Source: Roseiconus lacunae
GTDB taxonomy: Bacteria > Planctomycetota > Planctomycetia > Pirellulales > Pirellulaceae
Assembly (NCBI RefSeq): GCF_008312935.1
Contig: NZ_VSZO01000001.1
Location: forward strand, 1,054,001-1,118,000
Reading direction: 5' to 3'
Length of the DNA: 64,000 bases
Shown here: in pieces, positions 7,354-16,724 of the stretch
Layout: each line of letters opens with the position of its first letter
How positions within the stretch are numbered: position 1 is the first letter of the stretch
The notes under the pieces: generated by a model
Databases searched by the model: none
The model's input: only the letters and a program-made list of their open reading frames with translations
Told to the model about the DNA's origin: nothing
Position numbers and translations under genes: made by a program

Positions 7354-7583
7354 TGAAAACCAAATGTGACTTCAAGGCGGGCGACCGAATCCGTTTGCTT
7401 TCGATGGACGACCCCGACCCGATCCCCGCCGGCACCATCGGAACGGTTGTCGCCGTGTATCCGCAAAGCGATTGGACGCAAGTCGACGTGAATTGGGAGG
7501 GCGACCGTTCACTGATGCTCTCCATTCCGCCAGACCAAGTTCAACGCATCGATGCCTCACCCCAAAACCAATCAGGAGAATAA
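7353..7583 (+). CDS. DUF4314-like small protein
   Basis: This 76-residue protein is translationally coupled to the gene before it. The sequence KAGDRIRLLSMDDPDPIPAGTIGTVVAV, followed by a WTQVDVNWEGDRSL strand, fits the DUF4314 family. These are short SH3-like barrels often found in mobile elements near replication or mobilisation genes. No catalytic residues are evident. The role in this cluster is unknown. Confidence 0.75.
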   Translation: MKTKCDFKAGDRIRLLSMDDPDPIPAGTIGTVVAVYPQSDWTQVDVNWEGDRSLMLSIPPDQVQRIDASPQNQSGE

Positions 7584-7586
7584 ACC

Positions 7587-7907
7587 ATGTCCACTCGCGC
7601 TGTGATCGCCCTAAAACTGCCCGACGAATCTGTCGTCGCAACGTACTTGCACTTCGACGGCTATCCCGGTCACGTGATGCCGATCCTTGAAGGAGGCTAC
7701 CTCGATCCGGACGAAGCATTGGAGTTGATAGAAGGCGGCGAGTTGCGATCACTATCGCCGCGGCCAGCCCAGCCCGAGTACTTTGCAACCAGCCGGCCAA
7801 CTGAAGTGCTACGTTCTGCCGACGAGTTGCTGCGTCTGGCTCGGTATCTGAACGCCGAGCACATTTACTTCTATGGTGATGAACGTTGGACCCATCAAAA
7901 ACTCTGA
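7587..7907 (+). CDS. Phage/mobile-element protein of unknown function
   Basis: This 106-residue protein begins MSTRAVIALKLPDESVVATY and continues HFDGYPGHVMPIL. I recognise this pattern from small phage and plasmid proteins with no assigned role. It follows the DUF4314 gene by three bases after an AGGAGA site and is the last gene of the rightward cluster. It converges on the methylase gene with only nine bases between their ends. Confidence 0.75.
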   Translation: MSTRAVIALKLPDESVVATYLHFDGYPGHVMPILEGGYLDPDEALELIEGGELRSLSPRPAQPEYFATSRPTEVLRSADELLRLARYLNAEHIYFYGDERWTHQKL

Positions 7908-7916
7908 TGCCGCCGC

Positions 7917-9227
7917 TCATCGCATATTCTCCTCGCGAGCGCCGACGGGAATCGGTGCCTCGCCGGTCCGCTCAAGCACCGCGGCTTTGCCGGTAAACCG
8001 CTGGTAGCGATCCACGATCACGTCGCAGTACGGCGGATCGAGTTCCATCAAGAAAGCTTTGCGGCCGGTCTGCTCGGCACCGATTAACGTCGAACCGCTG
8101 CCGCCAAAGAGATCGAGGACGTTGTCGCCGCGCCGCGATGAATACTGCATCGCCATCACCGCGAGCTCGGCCGGTTTGCCGGTGAGGTGTTCCAACTGCT
8201 GCGGCGGAATCTTCTTGACGTGCCACAGATCTGTCGCGTTGTTCGGTCCGAAGAATTTGTGACCGGCACCCTCCTTCCAGCCGTAGAACGCCCATTCGTG
8301 CGCGCCCATGAAGTCTTTGCGCGTCATCACTGGGTGCATCTTGTCCCAGATGATGGCCTGCGAGAAATACAAGCCGGCCTTGGCCAACACGGGCGGATAA
8401 TTCGCGATGTTCGAAAAGCCTCCCCAGATGTAGAAGCTTCGGCCGGGTTCGAGAACGCGAGCGATGTTGCCGAACCAGGCTTCGAGCAAGCGATTGAATT
8501 CCTCGTCCGAAACAAAATCGTTTGCAAGTGGCCGATCCTTGGCTCGCATCTTCTTCGGACCGTCTTTCGATTTCCCTTTGCCGGCCTCAAAAGAACTGTT
8601 GCCTGCGGCGATCGCGTTCTTGCTACGTGGTTCAACCTTCACGTTGTACGGGGGATCCGTATTGCACAATTGGATCTTCGCACCGTTCAATAGCCGATCG
8701 AGGTCTTCCACGCTGGTCGAGTCGCCGCACAGTAGTCGGTGGTCTCCGAGGATCCAGAGGTCGCCGGGTTGCGTAACTGGGGCGTCGGGAGGTTCTGGGA
8801 TGTCGTTGGGATCGGTGAGCCCCGGTTCAACGCCTGGATCGAGCAGCTTGGCCAGTTCGTCGCTGTTGAAACCGAGCAGTTCACAATCGAATCCAACATG
8901 CTGAAGCTCGCCGATTTCGAGCGGCAGCAGATCGTAGTCCCACTCGGCGTTCTCGCCGGTGCGGTTGTCGGCGATGCGGTAGGCCTTCACCGCCTCAGGC
9001 TCAAGGTCCGTTGCGACGTGAACCGGCACCTCGGCAAGGTTCAACTGCTTGGCGGCTTTCCAGCGTGTATGGCCGACGATGATGACACCGTCGGGATCGA
9101 CGACGATCGGCTGCCGGAAGCCGAACTCGTTGATGGATTGGACGACGGGGGCAACCGCGTCATCATTGATTCGAGGATTCTTCTCGTAAGGCTTGATCCG
9201 ATCAAGCGACCACATTTCGACCTGCAT
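7917..9227 (-). CDS. ParB-like domain fused to beta-class DNA methyltransferase
   Basis: This 436-residue protein has an N-terminal ParB/Srx-like domain (IKPYEKNPRINDDA, then GFRQPIVVD and VGHTRWKAAKQL). It is followed by an adenine- or N4-cytosine-specific methylase with TDPPYN (motif IV) and DLFGGSGST (motif I). The order, motif IV before motif I, marks the beta class. Such fusions are common in temperate phages and protect or mark phage DNA without a partner nuclease; none is nearby here. ATG 9227 follows GGAAGGG; a TTG start six codons upstream (9245) is possible. Confidence 0.9.
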   Translation of the reverse strand: MQVEMWSLDRIKPYEKNPRINDDAVAPVVQSINEFGFRQPIVVDPDGVIIVGHTRWKAAKQLNLAEVPVHVATDLEPEAVKAYRIADNRTGENAEWDYDLLPLEIGELQHVGFDCELLGFNSDELAKLLDPGVEPGLTDPNDIPEPPDAPVTQPGDLWILGDHRLLCGDSTSVEDLDRLLNGAKIQLCNTDPPYNVKVEPRSKNAIAAGNSSFEAGKGKSKDGPKKMRAKDRPLANDFVSDEEFNRLLEAWFGNIARVLEPGRSFYIWGGFSNIANYPPVLAKAGLYFSQAIIWDKMHPVMTRKDFMGAHEWAFYGWKEGAGHKFFGPNNATDLWHVKKIPPQQLEHLTGKPAELAVMAMQYSSRRGDNVLDLFGGSGSTLIGAEQTGRKAFLMELDPPYCDVIVDRYQRFTGKAAVLERTGEAPIPVGAREENMR

Positions 9228-9334
9228 GTGCAAAAGCCCTTCCAAGGCGAGGAGAGAAACGGAAGGGTTTGGTCGGTGGGTGGTTGTTTAGATGGCTGGT
9301 TGGTTTGGAGCCTTGGATTCTCTATCGCTTGCTC

Positions 9335-9922
9335 CTACTCTTTGCCAAAGAAACGCTTCAATCGTTTCCCGATGCTAGGACGCTCGGGCTGTTCTGGCAA
9401 AACGCATCCTTTTGCACGTAGATAGGCTTCGACGTCTGAATGTCCGAACAATTCAGCCATCATCAAAGCATTGATGTTATCCCCATTATGCTCGTTGAAG
9501 AAAACTTCATGGAGGTCGGCGCCGTGGTGCTCAAGCAGCTTAACCATCTCAAGTGAGTGGTTCATACGGCTCGTTACACACGTAAGCACATGTCGCTCGT
9601 CGGAGCTAATCTTCGCACCATGCTCGAGCAGTAATTGAACCATGTCAGGACGGTCAGACGAAATGGCCGTGCCGAGCGGAGTGCCGAGGTCGCATTTCTC
9701 ATTTACGTCGCACCCCATCTCGATCAACATGATCGTCATTTCCCGATGACCACTGTCGACGGCGGCGTCCAACCACCCGCCGACGCCCTCGTTGTAGTGA
9801 ATGAGGTCTCGATCAGATTCAAGCTGCTGCCGTACGAACGAAATGTTGTTGCTCTCAACGGCCTCTGTCATCTTGGTCAAGAATTCTTCGTCGTACTTCG
9901 TCATAAACTCGGAGGTGCTCAC
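9335..9922 (-). CDS. Ankyrin-repeat protein
   Basis: This protein of up to 195 residues carries about four ankyrin repeats. The clearest are GWLDAAVDSGHREMTIMLIEMG, TPLGTAISSDRPDMVQLLLEHG and SRMNHSLEMVKLLEHHGADL. Such proteins bind other proteins in the cytoplasm, and similar single genes act as immunity or accessory factors in mobile elements. The first start is GTG 9922. ATG 9904 is also possible, and neither has a good ribosome site. It lies alone between the methylase and the primase and looks like an added gene. Confidence 0.78.
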   Translation of the reverse strand: MSTSEFMTKYDEEFLTKMTEAVESNNISFVRQQLESDRDLIHYNEGVGGWLDAAVDSGHREMTIMLIEMGCDVNEKCDLGTPLGTAISSDRPDMVQLLLEHGAKISSDERHVLTCVTSRMNHSLEMVKLLEHHGADLHEVFFNEHNGDNINALMMAELFGHSDVEAYLRAKGCVLPEQPERPSIGKRLKRFFGKE

Positions 9923-10278
9923 TCATGATGAATTCGGGCGATTGGATCCGATAAGCTTACCAAAAATCTATTCGGACAAACAAAACAAACTGTGCCCAAT
10001 AGCGCGGCTGTTCCCGCGGCCCTTGTGAGAAAACGATTCGGCCGGAAGTACCTAAACGACTTCGCCGGCGTCGATTGAGAACTTCTTTCCCTCTTTCATC
10101 CCCTGTCGCATAGACACACACATACGCGGGCATATCGCGTGCGCGGGTGGGTGCGGGTGAATATGTGAAAGAAGAGATTTTTTTCTTATATTTACGTGTT
10201 TTACGACCAAACTTCCTTCACCCTTCTTTCTCGTTCGTTCACTCTCTTTCACCCCGCGACGACCGACATCATTCACTT
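9923..10278. other. Intergenic stretch with GTGAA iterons and an AT-rich segment
   Basis: No convincing gene is seen; the one possible reading frame (10052-10282, minus) is low-complexity. Six TTCAC words (GTGAA on the minus strand) lie at 10217, 10238, 10248, 10272, 10278 and 10291. They are next to an AT-rich run at about 10177-10200. This combination beside a primase gene resembles a phage replication origin. Confidence 0.4.
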
Positions 10279-12507
10279 TCACCCCGTTCCTTCACCATCC
10301 TCTTTGGCCATCGCCTGCTCGGTCATTCGGTAACCGCGCTGTGGACGTCCTGCGGTCTCCGCAGAGATGATATTGAGGTCGCCTTGCTGAACCAACGTGT
10401 CAATCAATTGATGAAACACCTTCGCTTCCATCTTCATCCGCTTGAGCAACACACTATGCGGTAGCGTCCGCTCGGGTGCCTTGCGTAGCTTTTCAAGAAG
10501 TCGCAGGCATTCACCATGAAACGGATTCTCGGCCACGTGAGACGCCGCCATGAACAACATGCGACGCGTTTGATGCTCAACGACCTCGATGGCCCAACGG
10601 GCTGATTCGGCATCGATGATCGGATCACGGCAGTTGCGACTGATGGCATGGATCAACGCGAGTTTGCGAGTCTGTTCGCTCACTCGCCCCCAAACCGTCG
10701 TTCCGACCGAATCATTGTCCTCCTCCGCGGCATCGTACATCTCCTCCGCGTTGACTCGGGCGTCGCTCAGGAGTTGCCTAGCGCTATCGTCATGGGGAAC
10801 GATCGCCGGCGTTGGGTTCCAATCGACAAGATTGCCGGCGCCAGGACGAAAGTTCTCCCACCATGCCGCAGTGTCGCGAATCGAGTCTGGAATGTCTCGG
10901 ATCTTGGGCTCCTGACCTTTGCCGCGCCGGCCGCATTCGAAGATCAGCATGCGAGCGAAAAGACCATTGGTTAGCATTCGCTCCGAGAGAGCGGCGTAGT
11001 AGTGGTTCGGGATCGCAGTGCCGAAGACAACCAAGTGGGGTTGGTTGATAACGCCGGCCGCTTCTTTCCCCGCCTTGCGTCGCATCGGGTACACGCTGTT
11101 CGCCGACGAGTACATGGTCAGCAGCGTTGACATGATCTGCTCGTGCCGGGCGTCGCGGGATTTGTTGATCGATTGCAGGAGTCCGTCGATCTCGTCGGTT
11201 TGAAACAGCGTCGACTCGGTCAGAAACAACGAGTCCTGGATACCTTCGCCAGATGCAAAGCGTTCCCCGACGCAGTCGGCCATTCCGACTTGTTGCAGGA
11301 TTTGCATGTTCAGCTTGCGCGGCCAGTCCTTGCCCGCGGCGGAATGAGCCAGTCCGAGCAGATATAGATTCGTCCGGTTATCGCCGGGATCACGAACGCG
11401 TCGGCCCGCAAGAACGGCTTGCAACGATACCGCTCCGCAAAACGCCATCACTGTGTTTGGATAGGGCGCACATTCGAGGCAGTGGTCCATGACCTCGGCG
11501 ATGAATCCAGGGCAACGCAAAAGCGATTCGGGCAACACACCGGGATCTTCCGGCATCGGCTTTGGAAGATCAGGGTCGACTTGGACGACTTTGGTTACCG
11601 GCTCGGTATTGAAACCGCTGAGGTCCACAGCGATCCCAGCAGGTTCCATCGGACTATCGTCGCGAAGCCATCCGAACGGTCGATCATGTGGTTTGATAAC
11701 CGCCTGATTGATTTTGTGTTGCAACTCGCGATCAGACCACGGCGGTTGGCATCGCGGGTTGTACTCGGATTGAAGGATCGCGAGGGCGCGTTCGGGTTCG
11801 ATTCCGAAGCCATGCACCAGTGCGGTGGCGGCAGCAAAGGTTTGCGAGTGACCGTTCGAACCGGCGATCGCTGGCGGCATCGCGGCGAGGTAGGCGATGG
11901 CCCGCTGTTCCAGGTTGTAGTCGATTGATCGACTAGCAGCTCGCGAATCCGGTTCTTGAGCGAGTGAAGCAACAAACTGGCCACGTTTGACGATAACGGC
12001 ATCGGCGAGGGCCTTCACGCAAACCGCCAACATGGGAGCAGGTACGATCGCGGGTTCGGAGTCGAGAAAGTCATAGGGTTCACCATCCGGGTGGATGCTC
12101 GGGCCAACGACGGTTTGAGCACCGGTGGACCGGATCTCGACGATCATCGAGCCGTTTCGATCGGTATGTTTCGCGGTGGTCGCGCCGACGGCGATGTACC
12201 AGCGATGGGACTTGGGCGAAGACGGCCGGCCGGTGATAGCCGGCGTCGGCGGCAGGTACTGATCGGCCAATTCGATCGCCTCTGGGCAATCGAGATCAAC
12301 ATCAACGAGCCAGCCCGAGGGCTCACCCAAGATCAATCCGATGTTGCAGCCTTCGGGGAAAACTTCAGGCGTCAGACGGAGTCTTGTCCAGTCGCGTCGA
12401 GCCGGCGACTTGGAGCGTGGGCGCAGCGGAACAGCGAACCATCCACGCTCGCGGTAGTTCGCTACCCACGAGCGCGCGTCCATCGGTTCGGGTTCCACCA
12501 TCGACAT
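10279..12507 (-). CDS. Prim-pol primase fused to DUF3987 helicase-like ATPase
   Basis: This 742-residue replication protein begins with an archaeo-eukaryotic primase/polymerase domain. The metal-binding Asp residues are in LVDVDLD (D69 and D71), His101 follows in SHRWY, and then VVGPSIHPDGEPY. After a linker of helices, the C-terminal half carries DUF3987, with an ATP-binding loop GLAHSAAGK (385-393) and an acidic TDEIDG strand. It should start DNA synthesis at the phage origin and unwind the template. It is the largest gene of the leftward replication operon. Confidence 0.88.
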   Translation of the reverse strand: MSMVEPEPMDARSWVANYRERGWFAVPLRPRSKSPARRDWTRLRLTPEVFPEGCNIGLILGEPSGWLVDVDLDCPEAIELADQYLPPTPAITGRPSSPKSHRWYIAVGATTAKHTDRNGSMIVEIRSTGAQTVVGPSIHPDGEPYDFLDSEPAIVPAPMLAVCVKALADAVIVKRGQFVASLAQEPDSRAASRSIDYNLEQRAIAYLAAMPPAIAGSNGHSQTFAAATALVHGFGIEPERALAILQSEYNPRCQPPWSDRELQHKINQAVIKPHDRPFGWLRDDSPMEPAGIAVDLSGFNTEPVTKVVQVDPDLPKPMPEDPGVLPESLLRCPGFIAEVMDHCLECAPYPNTVMAFCGAVSLQAVLAGRRVRDPGDNRTNLYLLGLAHSAAGKDWPRKLNMQILQQVGMADCVGERFASGEGIQDSLFLTESTLFQTDEIDGLLQSINKSRDARHEQIMSTLLTMYSSANSVYPMRRKAGKEAAGVINQPHLVVFGTAIPNHYYAALSERMLTNGLFARMLIFECGRRGKGQEPKIRDIPDSIRDTAAWWENFRPGAGNLVDWNPTPAIVPHDDSARQLLSDARVNAEEMYDAAEEDNDSVGTTVWGRVSEQTRKLALIHAISRNCRDPIIDAESARWAIEVVEHQTRRMLFMAASHVAENPFHGECLRLLEKLRKAPERTLPHSVLLKRMKMEAKVFHQLIDTLVQQGDLNIISAETAGRPQRGYRMTEQAMAKEDGEGTG

Positions 12508-12548
12508 TTACTCCCCCTGCAATTCCCTGAATGACTTCGGCCAACGAC

Positions 12549-13010
12549 TCAGCGGTCGACCGGATCCATGTTTGGAATCTGCAGAACCAGGGTTTCGAAC
12601 TCGTCGATGGTTTCATTGAGTTCGTTGTCACCGAATTGTTTGGCGACATCGCGACAGGTTTCAGCAGCTGCGAAGATTTCGTATCGCCACGTGTTCCAGC
12701 GATGGCGATCACCGGTCGTCATCGACCAGGCACACTTGGACCAGAGATCCGTCGAAACGGGGCATTTGACGGGCAGCGTCATGTTGTGATGCAGCCGATG
12801 CACGATCGGATCACTCGACTCGTCGGTATCCGTCAAGTCGTACTTTGCAGACTTCGTTTGCATGGGGGCGTTTTGATAACAATCCTCATCGTCTTCGTCG
12901 TAAAACTCGATGGCAAGACTGCGAAGCTGCTTGCTCGGTGGTAGATCGCTGACGATGTGAAGTCCGTCGAAGGGTCCGTCAAATAGCTCGAAGCGTTGTT
13001 GCACAAACAA
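12549..13010 (-). CDS. Hypothetical phage protein in replication operon
   Basis: This 153-residue protein opens with FELFDGPFDGLHIVSDLPP, a short motif common in small phage and planctomycete proteins. An acidic FYDEDDEDC stretch and a helical C-terminus (DVAKQFGDNELNETIDEFETL) follow. There is no catalytic signature. It is tightly packed between helicase and primase genes and so is presumably an accessory replication or host-takeover protein. Confidence 0.7.
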   Translation of the reverse strand: MFVQQRFELFDGPFDGLHIVSDLPPSKQLRSLAIEFYDEDDEDCYQNAPMQTKSAKYDLTDTDESSDPIVHRLHHNMTLPVKCPVSTDLWSKCAWSMTTGDRHRWNTWRYEIFAAAETCRDVAKQFGDNELNETIDEFETLVLQIPNMDPVDR

Positions 13011-13049
13011 TCCTTTTATTAGCGGGGCGAGAGACGATGGGGAATTGAT

Positions 13050-14711
13050 TTAGAACGGCGCTTCTTCGAGAGCCGTATTCGGAATCGCGGAAAGCTGATG
13101 GTGGACGATGCGGTCGTACCGTTGGCCGGAGATCGACCGGACGGTAATGGACTCGGGTGCCGCCAGTAGTCCGGCATCGGCCAGTGCCAGTGCTTCGTCC
13201 GCATCGTCAGGACACGGATCGAGGCAGCGTTCTCTCCACCAAGTCTCCGCTTTGCGTTTGGCGAAGCCGGAATGCTCAATGCAGATGAATTCGCTTTGCC
13301 AGTGATCGAGGCCGATCATGTAGTCGACGCGTAAGCATCGAGGCGCCTCGTCTCCGGCGTCGCGTTTTCGGTGAACGCGATAAACCACATCGTGGACGTC
13401 ATATTCCGTGTCGGTGACTTCGCCTGATAGCACGCCAGCTTCACTCGCCTGTGCCTCGTGCGATTCGCGTTCAGGCGGGGGAAAAGGCTGCCCGCATTCC
13501 GGACAGTTCGCATAGCCACACGCGACCAACGCGTGGCAATTCTCGCATTCTTTGCCCGGTGGCAGTTGTCCGGATCGTGATTGCTTTTCCTTGGGTTTGA
13601 TCTGATCGATCGGCCCGTGGCGTTCGATGTTGCCTCCGAAGTCGAGGACCAGGCAGTTCTGTTTGGCAGGATGCAATCGAAAGCCGCGGCCGACGCACTG
13701 GTAAAGCAGCCCGGGTGACATGGTGGGGCGCAGCATCACCACGCAGTCGACGCGAGGAGCGTCAAAACCGGTTGTCAGCACATTGACATTGCATAGATAG
13801 CGCAGCGGTTCTTGGCCGAACAGCTCGTTGCTGGCATCGCCACGAAAGCGGCCAAGGATCTCGTCACGCTCCGCCGCAGGCGTCTGCCCGGTGACGAATC
13901 CACACTCGATGGCGTGGTTGTCACGTAACGTTTCGATGACCTGCCGACCGTGTGCCACGGACGTCGCGAAGATCAATACGGCTCTGCGATCGGCCGTCAG
14001 TTCAACGATCTCCGCACACGCGGCCGACACGAGCTCGTTGTCGCCAGCCAGTTGTTCGACCTCTTCGCTAACGAACTCGCCAGCCCGCATGTGGACACCG
14101 GAGAAGTCCGCGCGATTGACGCCGGCCTTGGAGATCAGCGGGCAGAGGTAGCCATCGCGAATCAGTTCTTTGATTCCGATCTCGTAGCAGATGTGATTCA
14201 AAAAGTGATCCGGCGAACAGATCATGCCCGAGTCGAGGCGGAACGGTGTGGCAGTCAGGCCAATGACGCGAACATTCGGGTTGACGACTTTGCAGTCGGC
14301 TAGGAACTGCCGATACATACCGTCACCCTTCTTGGAGATCAGATGGGCTTCATCGACGATAATGAGGTCGAACGGATCGAGATCGCAAGCTCGTTTGTAG
14401 ATGCTTTGGATGCCAGCGACCAACACTGGCGTATTGATGTCGCGCTTCTTGAGACCAGCCGAATGGAGGCCGACGTTGATATCGGGACACAGCCGGCGAA
14501 CCTTGTCGGCATTCTGCTCCAGCAGTTCTTTGACGTGGGCCAAGATCAATACGCGACCATCCCATAAGCCAACGGCGTCGCTCGCGATCTTCGCTAAGAC
14601 CAGGGACTTGCCAGCGCCAGTCGGCAACACCGCAACTGGATTGTCATCCCGACTTCGAAGGTGGTCGTAGACCGCGTCGACCGCAGCTTGTTGGTAGGCA
14701 CGCAGCTTCAT
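13050..14711 (-). CDS. SF2 DEAD/DEAH-box helicase
   Basis: This 553-residue helicase has Walker A PTGAGKS (about 30-36) and DEAH at 120-123, a TATPFRLD motif III and a VGRGFRLH motif VI near residue 340. A CxxC...CxxC zinc ribbon (CENCHALVACGYANCPEC) follows the helicase core, then a beta-rich tail. It is of the type-III-restriction-like family common in phages, where it helps replication or recombination. Its first codon overlaps the last codon of the neighbouring RusA gene by one base (14711), which shows operon coupling. Confidence 0.9.
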   Translation of the reverse strand: MKLRAYQQAAVDAVYDHLRSRDDNPVAVLPTGAGKSLVLAKIASDAVGLWDGRVLILAHVKELLEQNADKVRRLCPDINVGLHSAGLKKRDINTPVLVAGIQSIYKRACDLDPFDLIIVDEAHLISKKGDGMYRQFLADCKVVNPNVRVIGLTATPFRLDSGMICSPDHFLNHICYEIGIKELIRDGYLCPLISKAGVNRADFSGVHMRAGEFVSEEVEQLAGDNELVSAACAEIVELTADRRAVLIFATSVAHGRQVIETLRDNHAIECGFVTGQTPAAERDEILGRFRGDASNELFGQEPLRYLCNVNVLTTGFDAPRVDCVVMLRPTMSPGLLYQCVGRGFRLHPAKQNCLVLDFGGNIERHGPIDQIKPKEKQSRSGQLPPGKECENCHALVACGYANCPECGQPFPPPERESHEAQASEAGVLSGEVTDTEYDVHDVVYRVHRKRDAGDEAPRCLRVDYMIGLDHWQSEFICIEHSGFAKRKAETWWRERCLDPCPDDADEALALADAGLLAAPESITVRSISGQRYDRIVHHQLSAIPNTALEEAPF

Positions 14712-15298
14712 CAGAGTGCCTTTCCGTTGTGACGTTTACCAAGCCATCTCGGGACGGCGTTCGGCGACATCTCTGACTGGCCCCGCTTGCAATCACCACA
14801 AATTCGGTTGGCCGGTCCGCTGGACGAGAACGGCCGGTTGCACTGCAGGCAGATTCGTTCGAGGTTTGGCTTGGCCTCTTCGATAAGCGGAATTACCCAG
14901 ATTAGAGCCTCGCCTTCGAATTGCTTGGGAAGTTCCACGCCCGCCTCAATCTCTTCGCGTGTTCGACGTTTCAGCTTTCCCTTCGGTTTGACTTCCGGAA
15001 GGATCTTTTCAATCGCTAAACGAAAGATCTGAGTATCGTCTTCATACACGCCGCCCCACTGAAGCGAGTCCAAGATCGCTTTGAGGACGTTGTCGACGTC
15101 GCGTCGTCGTCGATCGGGTGTGTAGAGCTCGATGTTGACCGACAGCGGGCCGGTGAGTGTTTCGATGTCGCGTGTCCGCAAATACTCCATGACTTGCTTG
15201 CGATAGTTACGTCCGCGACGACTAATCAGCACCCGCTGGCCTACGTGTCGCCAGTAGGTGTTAACCGTTGGTGGGAAAGGCAACTTGAGTTTGAACAT
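14711..15298 (-). CDS. RusA-family Holliday junction resolvase with zinc-ribbon tail
   Basis: This 195-residue endonuclease cuts four-way DNA junctions. The FPPTVNTYWRH start and YTPDRRRRDVDNVLKAILDSL, which holds the catalytic Asp pair, are typical of RusA. Residues beyond about 150 form an added CxxC...CxxC zinc finger (CLQCNRPF and CGDCKRG) that ordinary RusA proteins lack, possibly for target binding. I chose ATG 15298, because the longer frame from 15439 adds 47 low-complexity residues. It fits the recombination genes next to it. Confidence 0.87.
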   Translation of the reverse strand: MFKLKLPFPPTVNTYWRHVGQRVLISRRGRNYRKQVMEYLRTRDIETLTGPLSVNIELYTPDRRRRDVDNVLKAILDSLQWGGVYEDDTQIFRLAIEKILPEVKPKGKLKRRTREEIEAGVELPKQFEGEALIWVIPLIEEAKPNLERICLQCNRPFSSSGPANRICGDCKRGQSEMSPNAVPRWLGKRHNGKAL

Positions 15299-15392
15299 GG
15301 TGCGACGCCTTGAGCATGGAAACGAAAACAGCCGACCGGCATTCCGTGCCGGCCGGCTGTTGAACTTGGAAGCGATCAGAGAGAGGCCGCGG

Positions 15393-15875
15393 CTATCGCT
15401 TCCAAGGCGCCTCGGTCGAGGCGGCGGACTGAGGACCAACGCCTACCGGGCTGGCGGTTTCCAGAGTTCCGCTACCCGGATCCCGCTTGCTGTAGCCCTT
15501 CACCTCGTTTTGCAACTCACCTGTGTCGCTACGACGCTTGACGCGAACGTGGATGATGCACGGTAAGTTGTGCAGGTCGGTGGAATCCGTCGGGGCGAGC
15601 ACACCGACCGCGCGGCAGATCGATGAGAGTTCCCGGCGTGCAATTTCGACAGCCGTACCGTTGGGATTGTCGAGATTCAGTCGCACCCACAACAAACGTC
15701 CGGAATGATCACCTTCGATGATCTGGAACGTGAGCTGAAGATACGAGCCGGCCCCGGATTTGGTGGGTTTCATTTCGCTGTCGGTGATGACGGCGACATA
15801 CTTGCCCACGGGAATCGGTTCGAGATCGTTGGCTGGTTCGACTTCGTTGGCGTCAAAGCCTTGTAGGTTGGCCAT
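15393..15875 (-). CDS. DUF669 family protein
   Basis: This 160-residue protein matches DUF669. It has IPVGKYVAVITDSEMKPTKSG, then YLQLTFQIIEGDHSGRLLWVRLNL and IARRELSSICRAVG. The family has an OB-like fold, is found beside Sak4-type recombinases in phages and is thought to bind single-stranded DNA. That is exactly the setting here, with the ATPase gene 52 bases upstream. The C-terminus is disordered and Ser/Pro-rich. Confidence 0.86.
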   Translation of the reverse strand: MANLQGFDANEVEPANDLEPIPVGKYVAVITDSEMKPTKSGAGSYLQLTFQIIEGDHSGRLLWVRLNLDNPNGTAVEIARRELSSICRAVGVLAPTDSTDLHNLPCIIHVRVKRRSDTGELQNEVKGYSKRDPGSGTLETASPVGVGPQSAASTEAPWKR

Positions 15876-15927
15876 GGATGGTTCCTTGGTTGAGTGGAGT
15901 GATAAAGGTCAGTGAAGCGACGGACGG

Positions 15928-16686
15928 TTAATTTGCTGACAACGCCGTCACGAAGGCGGGCCAGGAAAGCGGCAGTTCCTCGGCGATGCCGTAGCGGTTC
16001 TTGGCAACGCAGCTCGGTGAGCCGTACGCACGGATGACGCGTTCCCCGCCGTCCTTGCCCACGGCGTGGGCGATGGTGCGTTTGCGATTGAAGCCACCAT
16101 CCTCGGTTTGCGTTCGCATCTTGCGAGTTGCAAACAACACGGCGTCGCACCACTCTTTCACCAACGCCGCGGCGTGTTTGTGGAGGCGAGGTGAATAGCG
16201 GTCGTAGGGCGATGATTCGGGATCTTCGAATCGCTCAACCTTGGAGTGAGCGATCAACACGACGACCATTCCGCGAGAACGGAGGACGCCAAGCAAATCG
16301 AGCACTTCACGCCACAGAGAGAGGGCGTGCATGTAACCGCGAGCATAGCCGCCATCGACCTTTTCGATCGATTCGACGCCATACTGCTGACAGAGTTTGT
16401 CCCAGACGAGACGCTCCAGCCAATCGAGCGAGTCGATTACGACGGTTTCGTAATCGTGCCTTTGATTGACGAGCGTTTTGAGAGCGGCGATGACATCGTC
16501 GAAATTCACAGCCAATGGGAATCGATCGCATTCGATCTCATCCAGCCCGTCTTCGGTTTGAATGAAGATGGGTTTGGGAGCCTGGCTGCCAAAAGTTGAT
16601 TTGCCGATGCCTTCGACACCGTAAAGCAAGACCCGCGGCGGCTTGGATTGCCGGCCGGACTGGATGGTTTCAAGTAGGTTGGTCAC
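15928..16686 (-). CDS. Sak4-like RecA-fold ATPase
   Basis: This 252-residue protein has YGVEGIGKST (Walker A, about residues 23-32), YETVVIDSLDWL (Walker B) and a VVVLIAHSKVERF sensor strand. It is of the phage AAA_24/Sak4 group of single-strand annealing recombinases. With the DUF669 partner and RusA it forms a complete phage recombination set. It starts at ATG 16686, soon after the small gene at 16725. Confidence 0.87.
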   Translation of the reverse strand: MTNLLETIQSGRQSKPPRVLLYGVEGIGKSTFGSQAPKPIFIQTEDGLDEIECDRFPLAVNFDDVIAALKTLVNQRHDYETVVIDSLDWLERLVWDKLCQQYGVESIEKVDGGYARGYMHALSLWREVLDLLGVLRSRGMVVVLIAHSKVERFEDPESSPYDRYSPRLHKHAAALVKEWCDAVLFATRKMRTQTEDGGFNRKRTIAHAVGKDGGERVIRAYGSPSCVAKNRYGIAEELPLSWPAFVTALSAN

Positions 16687-16724
16687 TGTTTGGTTGACTC
16701 CTTGGTTGTTGTTTGATTGGATGG

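Noticed and set aside
10052-10282. A 76-codon minus-strand frame after the primase
   Set aside because: Low-complexity, Lys/His-rich sequence without a ribosome site. It covers the iteron-like DNA and is better explained as non-coding.
10140-10300. CRISPR-like short repeats
   Set aside because: The words are only five to six bases, unevenly spaced, with no spacers of constant length and no cas genes in the window.
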